A stretch of DNA of 7,120 nt from assembly GCA_030544165.1 (NCBI GenBank), contig JAUNRP010000083.1:1-7120 (forward strand). The letters are read 5' to 3'. Numbering within the stretch: the stretch's first letter is position 1; each line of letters starts with the position of its first letter. Position numbers and translations under genes: made by a program. The DNA comes from a bacterium. GTDB taxonomy: Bacteria; Actinomycetota; Actinomycetes; Actinomycetales; Actinomycetaceae. Positions 1 through 5,073 of the stretch are shown piece after piece. The notes below the pieces were generated by a model. The model was not told the DNA's origin. It did not search any database and was given only the letters and a program-made list of their open reading frames with translations.

Positions 1-422
1 TCGAAGATCGGCATCAGGGTGGCGATGTCCTCGTCCGAACCCCCGGCCATCAGGCCGTAGCCGTTCTCCCGGCCCCAGACGCCGCCGGACACGCCCACAT
101 CCACGTACCCGACCCCCCGCTCGGCGAGTAGCGCGGCGTTGGGGGCGTCGTCGGAGAAACGGGAGTTCCCGCCGTCGATCACGATGTCACCCGGCCCCAG
201 GATCCCGGCGAGTTCCCGGACCGTGGTGCGCGTGATCTCGCCGGCGGGGACCATCACCCAGACCGCGCGCGGGGTGGGGAGGGCGGCGGCGAGTTCCTCG
301 AGGGAGGAGACGTCCGTGATCTCGGGGTTGCGGTCGTAGCCCACCACGGTGTGGCCGGCGGCGCGCAGGCGCTCGGCCATGTTGCCGCCCATGCGGCCGA
401 GTCCGATCATTCCGAGGTGCAT
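1..422 (-). CDS. gnd: 6-phosphogluconate dehydrogenase, decarboxylating (N-terminal 140 residues; cut by window edge)
   Basis: This enzyme oxidatively decarboxylates 6-phosphogluconate to ribulose 5-phosphate with reduction of NAD(P)+ in the cytosolic pentose phosphate pathway. Seen: an N-terminal Rossmann nucleotide-binding motif GLGRMG (residues 7-12), GYDRNP (28-33), the family motif DGGNS (83-87) and the substrate-site stretch VSGGVWG (111-117). I chose the ATG at 422 because AAGGAAGG lies 6 bases upstream and homologues begin MHIGLIGLG. The in-frame ATG at 428 directly abuts that ribosome binding site. The gene lies 37 bp downstream of dnaN on the same strand and is probably co-transcribed with it. 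The order dnaA-dnaN-gnd(-recF) is known from Streptomyces and Arthrobacter. The spacing of motifs suggests the short (about 300 residue) GntZ-like class, but the C-terminal part that would confirm this is outside the window. Confidence 0.95.
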   Translation of the reverse strand, partial: MHLGMIGLGRMGGNMAERLRAAGHTVVGYDRNPEITDVSSLEELAAALPTPRAVWVMVPAGEITRTTVRELAGILGPGDIVIDGGNSRFSDDAPNAALLAERGVGYVDVGVSGGVWGRENGYGLMAGGSDEDIATLMPIF

Positions 423-459
423 GCTCATCCTTCCTTCGGCGGTGCGGCGCGGACGCGGG

Positions 460-1590
460 CTAGGAGACGAACCGGTTCGGCATGAGGAGGTACAGGAAGT
501 CCTCCTGGTCCTCCGCGTTCTCGCTCTTCAGGCCGGACATGAGCACGGGCTTGGCCGGGTGCGTGAACCCGAGGCGCACCCACTCGGTGCCCATGGAGGT
601 CAGGCCGTCCAGGAACAGGTGGGGGTTGAACGCCGTGGTGATGTCCTCGCCCGTGAGGGTGGACTCGATGGCCTCGGACGCCTGGGCGTCGTCCCCCTGG
701 CCGGCCTCGAGCGTCACCATTCCCTCGGTGAAGGTGAGGCGGATGGGGGTGTTGCGCTCGGCTACCAGCGAGACGCGCCGTGCCGCCTCGATCAGGTCCG
801 CAGTCTTCACGACGGCGTGCGTGGGAGTTGCGTCCGGGAACAGGCGGCGCACCGGAGGGTAGGCGCCCTCGATGAGCTGGGAGGTGGTGGCCTTGCCGCC
901 GGCGTCGAAGCCGATGATCTGCTTGCCGCCCTCCGAATCCAGGGCGATGTCCACCTTCTCCCCGGCGGTCATGGACTTGGCCACATCGATGAGGGTGCGG
1001 GCGCTGACCAGTGCCACCTCGGAGGCGCCCGGCCGCTGCGGGGTCCAGGAGACCTCCTTCATGGAGAGGCGGTAGCGGTCCGTGGCCATGAGGGTCATGG
1101 AATCGCCCTCGATCTCGATGCGCACGCCGGTGAGCAGGGGCAGGGTGGCATCGCGCGAGGCGGCGGTGGTCACCTGCATCACGGCCTCCTGAAATACGTG
1201 GGAGTCCACGGATCCGGCGAGCTGCGGGAGTTCGGGGAGGGCCGGGTAGTCGTCCACCGGCATGGTGTGGAGGGTGAAGCGGGAGGCGCCGCAGGTGACG
1301 GTGATCCGGGTGCCATCGAGTTCCACGTCCACCGGCTTGGGCGGAAGCGCCTTGGCGATGTCTGCGAGCATCCGGCCCTGGACCACCGCGATGCCTGCCG
1401 TGGAGACGGTGGCGGGGACCTCGCAGCGGGCGGAGACCTCATAATCGAAGCTCGAGATCGTCAGCGTTCCGTCATCCCCGGCCTCCAGGAGGATTCCCGA
1501 GAGCACCGGGACTGCGGGGCGGGTGGGCAGGGAGCGGGCCGTCCAGGCGACGGCCTCGGCCAGGACATCCCGGTCTACTCGAAACTTCAC
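460..1590 (-). CDS. dnaN: DNA polymerase III beta subunit (sliding clamp)
   Basis: DnaN is the ring-shaped homodimeric clamp that encircles DNA and tethers DNA polymerase III. The 376-residue product has the full family length and should form three clamp domains (about 1-120, 130-250 and 255-376). Recognisable stretches are KFRVDRDVLAEAVAWTARSL (2-21), ATDRYRLS (169-176), LIEGAYPPVRRLFP (239-252) and the C-terminal YLLMPNR (367-373), which lines the peptide-binding cleft. The start is a GTG at 1590, chosen because actinobacterial clamps begin MKFRVERDVLA. The reading frame stays open upstream to 2064, but that part is low-complexity arginine-rich sequence and not clamp-like. The ribosome binding site is poor (GAGAAGAG, 9 bases before the start). 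The gene follows dnaA after a 727-bp spacer that holds the putative origin, so it probably has its own promoter there; I could not place one. Confidence 0.97.
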   Translation of the reverse strand: MKFRVDRDVLAEAVAWTARSLPTRPAVPVLSGILLEAGDDGTLTISSFDYEVSARCEVPATVSTAGIAVVQGRMLADIAKALPPKPVDVELDGTRITVTCGASRFTLHTMPVDDYPALPELPQLAGSVDSHVFQEAVMQVTTAASRDATLPLLTGVRIEIEGDSMTLMATDRYRLSMKEVSWTPQRPGASEVALVSARTLIDVAKSMTAGEKVDIALDSEGGKQIIGFDAGGKATTSQLIEGAYPPVRRLFPDATPTHAVVKTADLIEAARRVSLVAERNTPIRLTFTEGMVTLEAGQGDDAQASEAIESTLTGEDITTAFNPHLFLDGLTSMGTEWVRLGFTHPAKPVLMSGLKSENAEDQEDFLYLLMPNRFVS

Positions 1591-1626
1591 GTGTTCTCGC
1601 TCTTCTCTTGCTTGAGGTTCCACGCG

Positions 1627-1646
1627 CACACGCCGACGGCCGTGTG
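1627..1646 (-). promoter_or_regulatory. Hairpin in the dnaN leader
   Basis: CACACG (1627-1632) and CGTGTG (1641-1646) are perfect inverted arms around an 8-base loop that can itself pair weakly (CCG with CGG). It lies 37 bases upstream of the dnaN GTG start, so it would form in the 5' leader of the dnaN message. Whether it affects translation or simply reflects GC-rich sequence cannot be told from reading. Confidence 0.35.
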
Positions 1647-1705
1647 GGCTGTGATTCTTCTGCACTAAGAATGTCACGAATCGGGGCTGCGCGTGTGGGC
1701 TCGGG

Positions 1706-1714
1706 TGTGGATGG
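1706..1714 (-). promoter_or_regulatory. Weak DnaA-box-like site
   Basis: On the minus strand this reads CCATCCACA, matching 7 of 9 positions of TTATCCACA, including the full ATCCACA core. It lies in the putative origin, on the dnaN side. It is a candidate low-affinity DnaA site only. Confidence 0.35.
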
Positions 1715-1789
1715 GGAAAGAGGGGGTGACCGCAGGTGAGTGTGTCCCGCGCCGCGTGCTTGTGGCTCCGACTTGTGGTCCCCTCCCCC

Positions 1790-1806
1790 CGCACCGGGCC
1801 GGTGCG
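1790..1806. repeat. 17-bp palindrome in the origin region
   Basis: CGCACCGG (1790-1797) and CCGGTGCG (1799-1806) are exact inverse complements around a single central G. The symmetry is that of a protein-binding operator rather than a hairpin, since there is almost no loop. It immediately precedes the degenerate 36-bp repeats. No known regulator's site is recognised. Confidence 0.5.
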
Positions 1807-1912
1807 ACTATCCCCTGACCGGCCCTGCGCCAGCCCTCTGCGATTCTCTCGGCTCCAGCCCCGCGTGAGGTCTCCGCGATACTCCCGCGCCCCCGCCCTT
1901 CGCGGTTCTCCC
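1803..1912. repeat. Degenerate 36-bp-period repeat (YGCGATTCTCCC-like motif, four copies)
   Basis: Related 12-mers occur at 1803 (TGCGACTATCCC), 1839 (TGCGATTCTCTC), 1875 (CGCGATACTCCC) and 1901 (CGCGGTTCTCCC), spaced 36, 36 and 26 bp. The first two full 36-bp units match at about 23 of 36 positions by hand alignment, and the second and third at about 20. The block is cytosine-rich on the plus strand and lies between the weak DnaA boxes and the lower-GC block. It may be an iteron-like array or a decayed tandem duplication; function unknown. Confidence 0.45.
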
Positions 1913-1920
1913 CATGCTGG

Positions 1921-2060
1921 TGGATTGAATTTCCTCCATAGAGATAGGTCATCTTCGTAGTAGCGCTTGGGGAAACTGTGGAGATTCGTGGTTTGCGGCC
2001 AGATTTCGGGTTTATGGGCTGTGAGGGGATTGTGAATTCTGTGCGAACGAATCACACGAA
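1921..2060. other. Lower-GC block, candidate DNA unwinding element
   Basis: Hand counts give about 45% GC for 1921-1980 and about 50% for 1981-2040, well below the GC-rich coding sequence around it. TAGAGATAG (1939-1947) and TAGTAG (1958-1963) resemble the trinucleotide pattern described as the DnaA-trio in Bacillus subtilis, but no strong DnaA box directly adjoins them. In an origin spacer this is the most likely place for strand opening; that role is inferred. Confidence 0.45.
1977..1985 (-). promoter_or_regulatory. Weak DnaA-box-like site
   Basis: The minus strand reads ATCTCCACA, 7 of 9 positions of the TTATCCACA consensus. It lies inside the lower-GC block, where a DnaA contact would be expected during opening. 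Candidate only. Confidence 0.3.
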
Positions 2061-2112
2061 GCATGTGAGCGGCGTAGGACGTGTGGTTCGAGCTCCGGAG
2101 AACTACACGGAG

Positions 2113-2121
2113 TAGTCCACA
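2113..2121 (+). promoter_or_regulatory. DnaA box (8 of 9 match)
   Basis: TAGTCCACA differs from the actinobacterial box TTGTCCACA only at position 2 and is followed by GG, as many DnaA boxes are. It is the best box in the dnaA-dnaN spacer and the only CCACA word there on the plus strand. It lies about 50 bp from the lower-GC block. Confidence 0.65.
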
Positions 2122-2148
2122 GGGTGTGGGCTGCTGTGCACGGGCAAT

Positions 2149-2255
2149 TCACAGCCCCTGTGAGTGAGTGGTTCCCCGGGCCCCCCGGGCCCTCCCACCA
2201 GAAGGTGCTCGGAATTCCTCACAGTGGACGCGTGATGTCACAGGGGCATCTGTGA
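2149..2255. repeat. Cluster of TCACAG/CTGTGA hexamers
   Basis: Five copies lie within 107 bp: TCACAG at 2149, 2219 and 2238; CTGTGA at 2158 and 2250. Two more CTGTGA lie at 1649 and 2019. The pair at 2149-2163 forms a perfect inverted repeat with a CCC loop. Seven copies in a 727-bp spacer is far above chance (about 0.4 expected on both strands at equal base use). The word matches the end of the broader DnaA box TTWTNCACA followed by G, so these may be degenerate DnaA sites. Confidence 0.5.
2175..2192. repeat. Tandem duplicate of CCCGGGCCC
   Basis: The 9-mer CCCGGGCCC occurs twice back to back, giving a pure G+C stretch with overlapping self-complementary CCCGGG and GGGCCC words. It can fold on either strand. 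It could act as a rigid boundary beside the origin or as part of a dnaA 3' structure; no function is shown by the sequence. Confidence 0.5.
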
Positions 2256-2271
2256 GGATTCCCGAGCACCT
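2203..2271 (-). terminator. Large imperfect inverted repeat downstream of dnaA (candidate terminator or origin structure)
   Basis: Arms 2203-2224 and 2250-2271 pair at 20 of 22 positions around a 25-base loop. The outer part is AGGTGCTCGG with CCGAGCACCT, the inner part CCTCACAG with CTGTGAGG. It starts 46 bases past the dnaA stop codon, so it could form in the dnaA transcript as a terminator or a stabilising 3' hairpin. There is no T-tract after it on the minus strand, so a classical intrinsic terminator is not supported, although actinobacteria are thought to use hairpins without U-tails. An alternative is a cruciform-forming part of the origin. Confidence 0.45.
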
Positions 2272-2317
2272 CGCGGGAAGGAGAGAGGGAAGGAGAGTGC
2301 GCGAGAGCCCGGACCTC

Positions 2318-3784
2318 CTACTTCGTGGAGTTCCTCGCGTGCTGCTTGATCCGGCTGGTCAGCTCTTGCACCTGGTTGTAGATCGCCCGCTTCTCGCTCA
2401 TCTGCTGCGCGATCTTGCGGTACGCGTACATCACCGTGGTGTGGTCGCGGCCGCCGAACGTCTGCCCGATCTTCGGCAGCGACAACTCCGTGAGCTCCCG
2501 GCACAGGTACATCGCGATCTGCCGGGCGGAGGCAGTGACCCGGGAGCGGTCCGCCGCGCACAGCGTCTCCACGGAGATGGAGAAGTACTCGGAGGTCTCC
2601 TTCATGATCAGCGCCGGGGTGATCTCCTGGAGGTCCGCGTCCGTGACCAGGTCCCGCAGCACCAGCTCCGCCAGGGAGAGCTCCACGGGCTGCCGGTTGA
2701 GGTTCGCGAACGCCGTGACACGGATCAACGCACCCTCGAGCTCGCGAATGTTCGTGGAGATCCGCGAGGCAATGAAGGACAACACCTCGTCCGTGGCCTT
2801 CAGGTTCTCCGCCTGTGCCTTCTTCCGCAGGATCGCGATCCGGGTCTCCAGGTCCGGCGGCTGCACATCGGTCAGGAGCCCCCACTCGAACCGCGAGACC
2901 AGCCGCTCCTCGAAGCCCTGCAGCTTCTTGGGCGGAGTATCGGATGTGATCACCACCTGCTTCTGATCGTTGTGGAGCGAGTTGAACGTGTGGAAGAACT
3001 CCTCCACCGTCTGCTCCTTGCCGCCCAGGAACTGGATGTCATCGATCAGCAGCACATCCACGTTGCGGTAGCGGCGCTGGAAGTTCTCCGCCTTGTCATC
3101 CCGGATGGAGTTGATGAAATCGTTGGTGAACTCCTCCGAGTTCACGTAGCGCACGCGCATGTCCGGCATCAGGTTCCGCGCGTAGTGCCCGATCGCGTGC
3201 AGCAGGTGCGTCTTGCCCAGCCCCGAACCGCCGTAGATGAACAGCGGGTTGTAGGCCTTGGCCGGGGCCTCCGCCACGGCCCGCGCCGCCGCGTTGGCGA
3301 ACCGGTTGGACGGCCCGATCACGAACGTCTCGAACGTGTACTTGGGGTTCAGCCGCGCCGGGTCCGCCTCCAACGGCGTGGGACGCCCGGGCCGCACCGG
3401 CGTTCGGCTGGGGCCCGCCGGGTGCGGCGTCACCGAGGCGGGAGAGGGCTCCGATTCCTCGACGGCGGCGCCTCCCCCCGCTGCCGGCTCACCAATCTCC
3501 ACCTCACCCACGGAGTCCTCCAGCGAACTGTCCACCGTGACGGCGAACCGCTGGACCTCCTCCCCCGGCGCTGCGAGCAGCGTCTCCAGGAAGGCGGCGC
3601 GCATCCGCGTCTCCATGCGGTCCTTCACCATGGGCGAGGGCACGGCGATCAGGAGCGTTCCATCGATGATCCCGAGCGGCCTCGCCAGCTTCACGAACGC
3701 GAGGTCCATCTGGCTGAGATCGTCCCGGGTGGACAGAGAAGAGATGACCTGGGACCACAGATCGGTCAAATCGGTCTCTGCCAC
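2318..3784 (-). CDS. dnaA: Chromosomal replication initiator protein DnaA
   Basis: DnaA is the AAA+ ATPase that binds DnaA boxes, melts oriC and recruits the helicase; it also commonly regulates its own gene. From the GTG start the product has 488 residues. Domain I is about 1-90 (TDLWSQVISSL near the N-terminus), followed by an acidic, proline-rich linker (about 90-140). The ATPase domain begins near NPKYTFETFVIG and has Walker A GGSGLGKT (185-192), Walker B LLIDDIQ (245-251), the arginine-finger region ERLVSRF (293-299) and the sensor-2 segment RISTNIRELEG (341-351). The DNA-binding domain IV has the DnaA signature GGRDHTTV (444-451). I prefer GTG at 3784 over the in-frame TTG at 3790 because the ribosome binding site GGAAGGA lies 8 bases from the GTG but only 2 from the TTG. 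No defect is visible. Confidence 0.98.
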   Translation of the reverse strand: MAETDLTDLWSQVISSLSTRDDLSQMDLAFVKLARPLGIIDGTLLIAVPSPMVKDRMETRMRAAFLETLLAAPGEEVQRFAVTVDSSLEDSVGEVEIGEPAAGGGAAVEESEPSPASVTPHPAGPSRTPVRPGRPTPLEADPARLNPKYTFETFVIGPSNRFANAAARAVAEAPAKAYNPLFIYGGSGLGKTHLLHAIGHYARNLMPDMRVRYVNSEEFTNDFINSIRDDKAENFQRRYRNVDVLLIDDIQFLGGKEQTVEEFFHTFNSLHNDQKQVVITSDTPPKKLQGFEERLVSRFEWGLLTDVQPPDLETRIAILRKKAQAENLKATDEVLSFIASRISTNIRELEGALIRVTAFANLNRQPVELSLAELVLRDLVTDADLQEITPALIMKETSEYFSISVETLCAADRSRVTASARQIAMYLCRELTELSLPKIGQTFGGRDHTTVMYAYRKIAQQMSEKRAIYNQVQELTSRIKQHARNSTK

Positions 3785-3823
3785 GCTCAAAATCCTTCCA
3801 AAGAACAGCTCAACTGCACAGGT

Positions 3824-3832
3824 TTATCCACA
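3824..3832 (+). promoter_or_regulatory. Perfect DnaA box in the dnaA leader
   Basis: TTATCCACA is an exact match to the high-affinity consensus and is followed by GG. It lies 40 bp upstream of the dnaA GTG start, between the start codon and the possible -10 (3857-3862). Binding there would be expected to repress dnaA transcription (autoregulation, known in other bacteria). It is the only perfect box in the window, so it could also belong to an origin that spans both sides of dnaA. Confidence 0.8.
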
Positions 3833-3856
3833 GGATGTGGGATCAGGGTGCCCACC

Positions 3857-3862
3857 ATGATA
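3857..3862 (-). promoter_or_regulatory. Possible dnaA promoter -10 element
   Basis: The minus strand reads TATCAT, a good -10 match, about 73 bases upstream of the dnaA start. The -35 candidate at 17-bp spacing (TCCTGA) is poor. The location just upstream of the DnaA box is what an autoregulated dnaA promoter would need. Weakly supported. Confidence 0.35.
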
Positions 3863-4085
3863 GCCCCAGCGCTGGAGCCTCAGGACCGCCGAACATCCAT
3901 TGTCAATCCGCCACGGCGAGCGCGGGTCACATTGAGCCACACTTCACACAACCTTCACTACGCCATGCCCGAGGGGCGAGGCTACCCTGAAAAGGTGAAC
4001 GGTTTGCCCCGTCGTCGGGCAGGGGGAGCCAGCCACAGACCAGCAGAACACCGCGGACCGTGACGGACCTTACGCACGGGCGCGG

Positions 4086-4115
4086 TTGACCGGGGGTGAC
4101 GGGGTCTCGTACCGT
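4086..4115 (+). promoter_or_regulatory. Promoter of the rpmH-rnpA-yidD-yidC operon
   Basis: TTGACC (4086-4091) and TACCGT (4110-4115), separated by 18 bases, fit the housekeeping sigma-70-type -35 and -10 elements of actinobacteria. Transcription would begin near 4122, giving a leader of about 85 bases before the rpmH ATG. The -10 overlaps a perfect inverted repeat, which suggests either repression or a structured 5' end. Confidence 0.6.
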
Positions 4116-4135
4116 TGTCAGGCCGCGACAACGGT
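4111..4135. promoter_or_regulatory. Perfect 9-bp inverted repeat over the rpmH promoter -10 and start region
   Basis: ACCGTTGTC (4111-4119) and GACAACGGT (4127-4135) are exact inverse complements with a 7-base spacer AGGCCGC. The left arm includes most of the -10 box and the centre falls where transcription should start. It has the layout of a dimeric repressor's operator. A transcript would contain only part of the left arm, so an RNA hairpin is less likely. No known operator is recognised. Confidence 0.55.
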
Positions 4136-4208
4136 CCCTTCGCGCGTGCGATCGGGCCCTGAACCTGGCGTAGCGGCCACGCTTTACTGAGACGTTTGGA
4201 GAAGAATC

Positions 4209-4346
4209 ATGAGCAAGCGGACCTACCAGCCGAACAACCGGCGCCGTGCGCGGGTCCACGGCTTCCGTCTGCGGATGCGCACCCGTGCAGGCCGCGCGAT
4301 TGTCAACGCTCGCCGGACCAAGGGCCGCAAGACTCTCACCGCCTGA
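4209..4346 (+). CDS. rpmH: 50S ribosomal protein bL34
   Basis: bL34 is a small basic protein of the large ribosomal subunit. The 45-residue product is full length and shows the family pattern: MSKRTYQPNNRRRARVHGFR at the start, then MRTRAGRAIVNARRTKGRK before the stop. GGAGAAG a few bases upstream is the ribosome binding site. It is the first gene of the operon. Its TGA stop overlaps the rnpA ATG by one base (TGATG), so RNase P protein synthesis is probably translationally coupled to it, the usual arrangement. Confidence 0.98.
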   Translation: MSKRTYQPNNRRRARVHGFRLRMRTRAGRAIVNARRTKGRKTLTA

Positions 4347-4693
4347 TGCTGTCAGCGCGCAACCGCATGCGCCGCTCCGGTGACTTCACCGAGACCGTGC
4401 GTGGCGGAGTGCGCGGCGGCGGAGGCACCCTCGTGGTGCACCTGAACGTGGACCTCACCGAGGGATTTCCCTTGGTGGGGTTCGTGGTTTCCAAGGCGGT
4501 GGGGAATTCGGTCCGCCGTCACCGGGTGCAGCGGCAGCTGCGCCACCTGATGCGGGAGAGGGTGAACGATTTGCCGGCAGGTGCCCGAATCGTCGTGCGT
4601 GCTCTTCCCGCTGCCTCCGATGCCGGATCTGACGTGCTCGGACGCGATCTCGATGCGGGGCTGGGCGCCGCTGCGCGGAAGGCGCGGCGATGA
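4346..4693 (+). CDS. rnpA: Ribonuclease P protein component
   Basis: RnpA is the small basic protein that binds the catalytic RNase P RNA and aids 5' maturation of tRNA precursors. The 115-residue product has the family's normal length. It begins MLSARNRMRRSGDF, as actinobacterial RnpA proteins do, and carries VGFVVSKAVGNSVRRHRVQR (44-63) followed by QLRHLMRE, the RNR signature region. His replaces the Asn of RNR, as in Mycobacterium tuberculosis RnpA (RHRVARRLRH). The start overlaps the rpmH stop by one base and the end overlaps the yidD start by four (ATGA). The frame is also open upstream to a TTG at 4196, across all of rpmH, but ATG 4346 matches the homologues. Confidence 0.96.
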   Translation: MLSARNRMRRSGDFTETVRGGVRGGGGTLVVHLNVDLTEGFPLVGFVVSKAVGNSVRRHRVQRQLRHLMRERVNDLPAGARIVVRALPAASDAGSDVLGRDLDAGLGAAARKARR

Positions 4694-5073
4694 TGAACCC
4701 CCTGCAGTGGCTCGGAATCGGCCTCGTGAGGTTCTACCAACAGGCCATCTCCCCCTGGCTCGCCCCGAGCTGCAAGTACTACCCCTCCTGCTCCGCCTAC
4801 GCGATCGAGGCCATCAAGGTGCAGGGATTCTTCCGCGGCGCCGGCCTTGCAATCTGGCGCATCCTCCGCTGCAACCCGTGGTCCTCGGGCGGCGTGGACT
4901 TCCCGCCCGGCTCCACGCTCGAGGTCCCCATTCCGCCGGACCCGTCTGATTCTCCCGATTCTCCCGACGACGGAGCTCCCGTTGCGTCGGTCGCCTCACC
5001 TGCCGCCGGGGAGGCGGCCGCGAGGCACCCCCACAGCCACCCACACACTCCTACTGGGAAGCAGAGACCCTGA
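4690..5073 (+). CDS. yidD: Membrane protein insertion efficiency factor YidD
   Basis: YidD is a small membrane-associated protein reported to help YidC insert inner-membrane proteins. The 127-residue product has the family core LVRFYQQAISPWLAPSCKYY (12-31) continuing to PSCSAYAIEAI (32-42), then RCNPWSSGGVDFPP (60-73), with the conserved Cys28, Cys34 and Cys61. The N-terminal part is amphipathic rather than a clear membrane span. After residue 80 there is a Pro/Ser/Asp-rich tail ending in a His/Pro-rich stretch, longer than the minimal family core and of unknown role. GGAAGG lies 7 bases before the ATG at 4690; a second ATG follows directly. The start overlaps rnpA by 4 bases and the stop overlaps the yidC start by one. 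Confidence 0.95.
   Translation: MMNPLQWLGIGLVRFYQQAISPWLAPSCKYYPSCSAYAIEAIKVQGFFRGAGLAIWRILRCNPWSSGGVDFPPGSTLEVPIPPDPSDSPDSPDDGAPVASVASPAAGEAAARHPHSHPHTPTGKQRP

Larger units (their letters stand above)
1591..2317. other. oriC: Putative chromosomal replication origin (oriC), dnaA-dnaN spacer
   Basis: This 727-bp stretch has no convincing gene and sits between dnaA and dnaN, where actinobacterial origins lie. It contains one near-consensus DnaA box (2113-2121). The word CCACA/TGTGG occurs nine times, eight of them as TGTGG on the plus strand. A lower-GC block (about 1921-2060) could be the unwinding element. Other structure: GTGTGGGCT three times (1642-1650, 1693-1701, 2124-2132), the 10-mer TGGGCTGTGA twice (1645-1654, 2015-2024), a degenerate 36-bp repeat, a 17-bp palindrome and a 22-bp-arm inverted repeat near the dnaA end. 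The origin call rests mainly on position. The weak DnaA boxes leave open whether the DnaA-binding function is shared with the other side of dnaA. Confidence 0.8.
3785..4208. other. Divergent spacer between dnaA and rpmH
   Basis: This 424-bp region holds the dnaA leader with a perfect DnaA box, a possible dnaA -10 and, towards the right, the rpmH promoter with an overlapping inverted repeat. A minus-strand TTGACA at 3901-3906 has no good -10 at the usual distance. The middle part (about 3940-4080) has short CACA-rich words (TTCACACAACC, GAGCCACAC) but nothing I can assign. I see no supported gene; short open frames overlap rpmH antisense and lack ribosome binding sites. Confidence 0.7.

Noticed and set aside
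1583..1598. Possible parS site around CACGTG at the dnaN start
   Set aside because: Only the central CACGTG matches TGTTTCACGTGAAACA; the flanks on both sides differ, so it is not a parS site.
349..1668. 439-codon plus-strand open frame antisense to dnaN
   Set aside because: Gly/His/Val-rich shadow of the clamp gene with no ribosome binding site or family resemblance.
1674..1952. 92-codon minus-strand frame in the origin spacer
   Set aside because: No ribosome binding site at its ATG, Arg/Gly-rich low-complexity product, and it covers the repeat array. No evidence of coding.
1591..2064. N-terminal extension of DnaN to an ATG at 2064
   Set aside because: The added 158 residues are arginine-rich and non-conserved, cross the origin repeats and precede the standard KFRVDRD start. 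The open frame is a GC effect.
3901..3906. Minus-strand TTGACA as a dnaA -35 element
   Set aside because: No acceptable -10 lies 16-18 bases downstream; the nearest good -10 (TATCAT) is 38 bases away.
2168..4063. 631-codon plus-strand open frame antisense to dnaA
   Set aside because: It mirrors the dnaA gene, is rich in Arg, Leu, His and Val as expected from the reverse complement of GC-rich codons, has no recognisable domain and spans the origin spacer. DnaA on the other strand is certain.
3927..4259. 110-codon minus-strand frame in the dnaA-rpmH spacer
   Set aside because: It runs antisense through the rpmH promoter and the start of rpmH, and its product resembles nothing recognisable.
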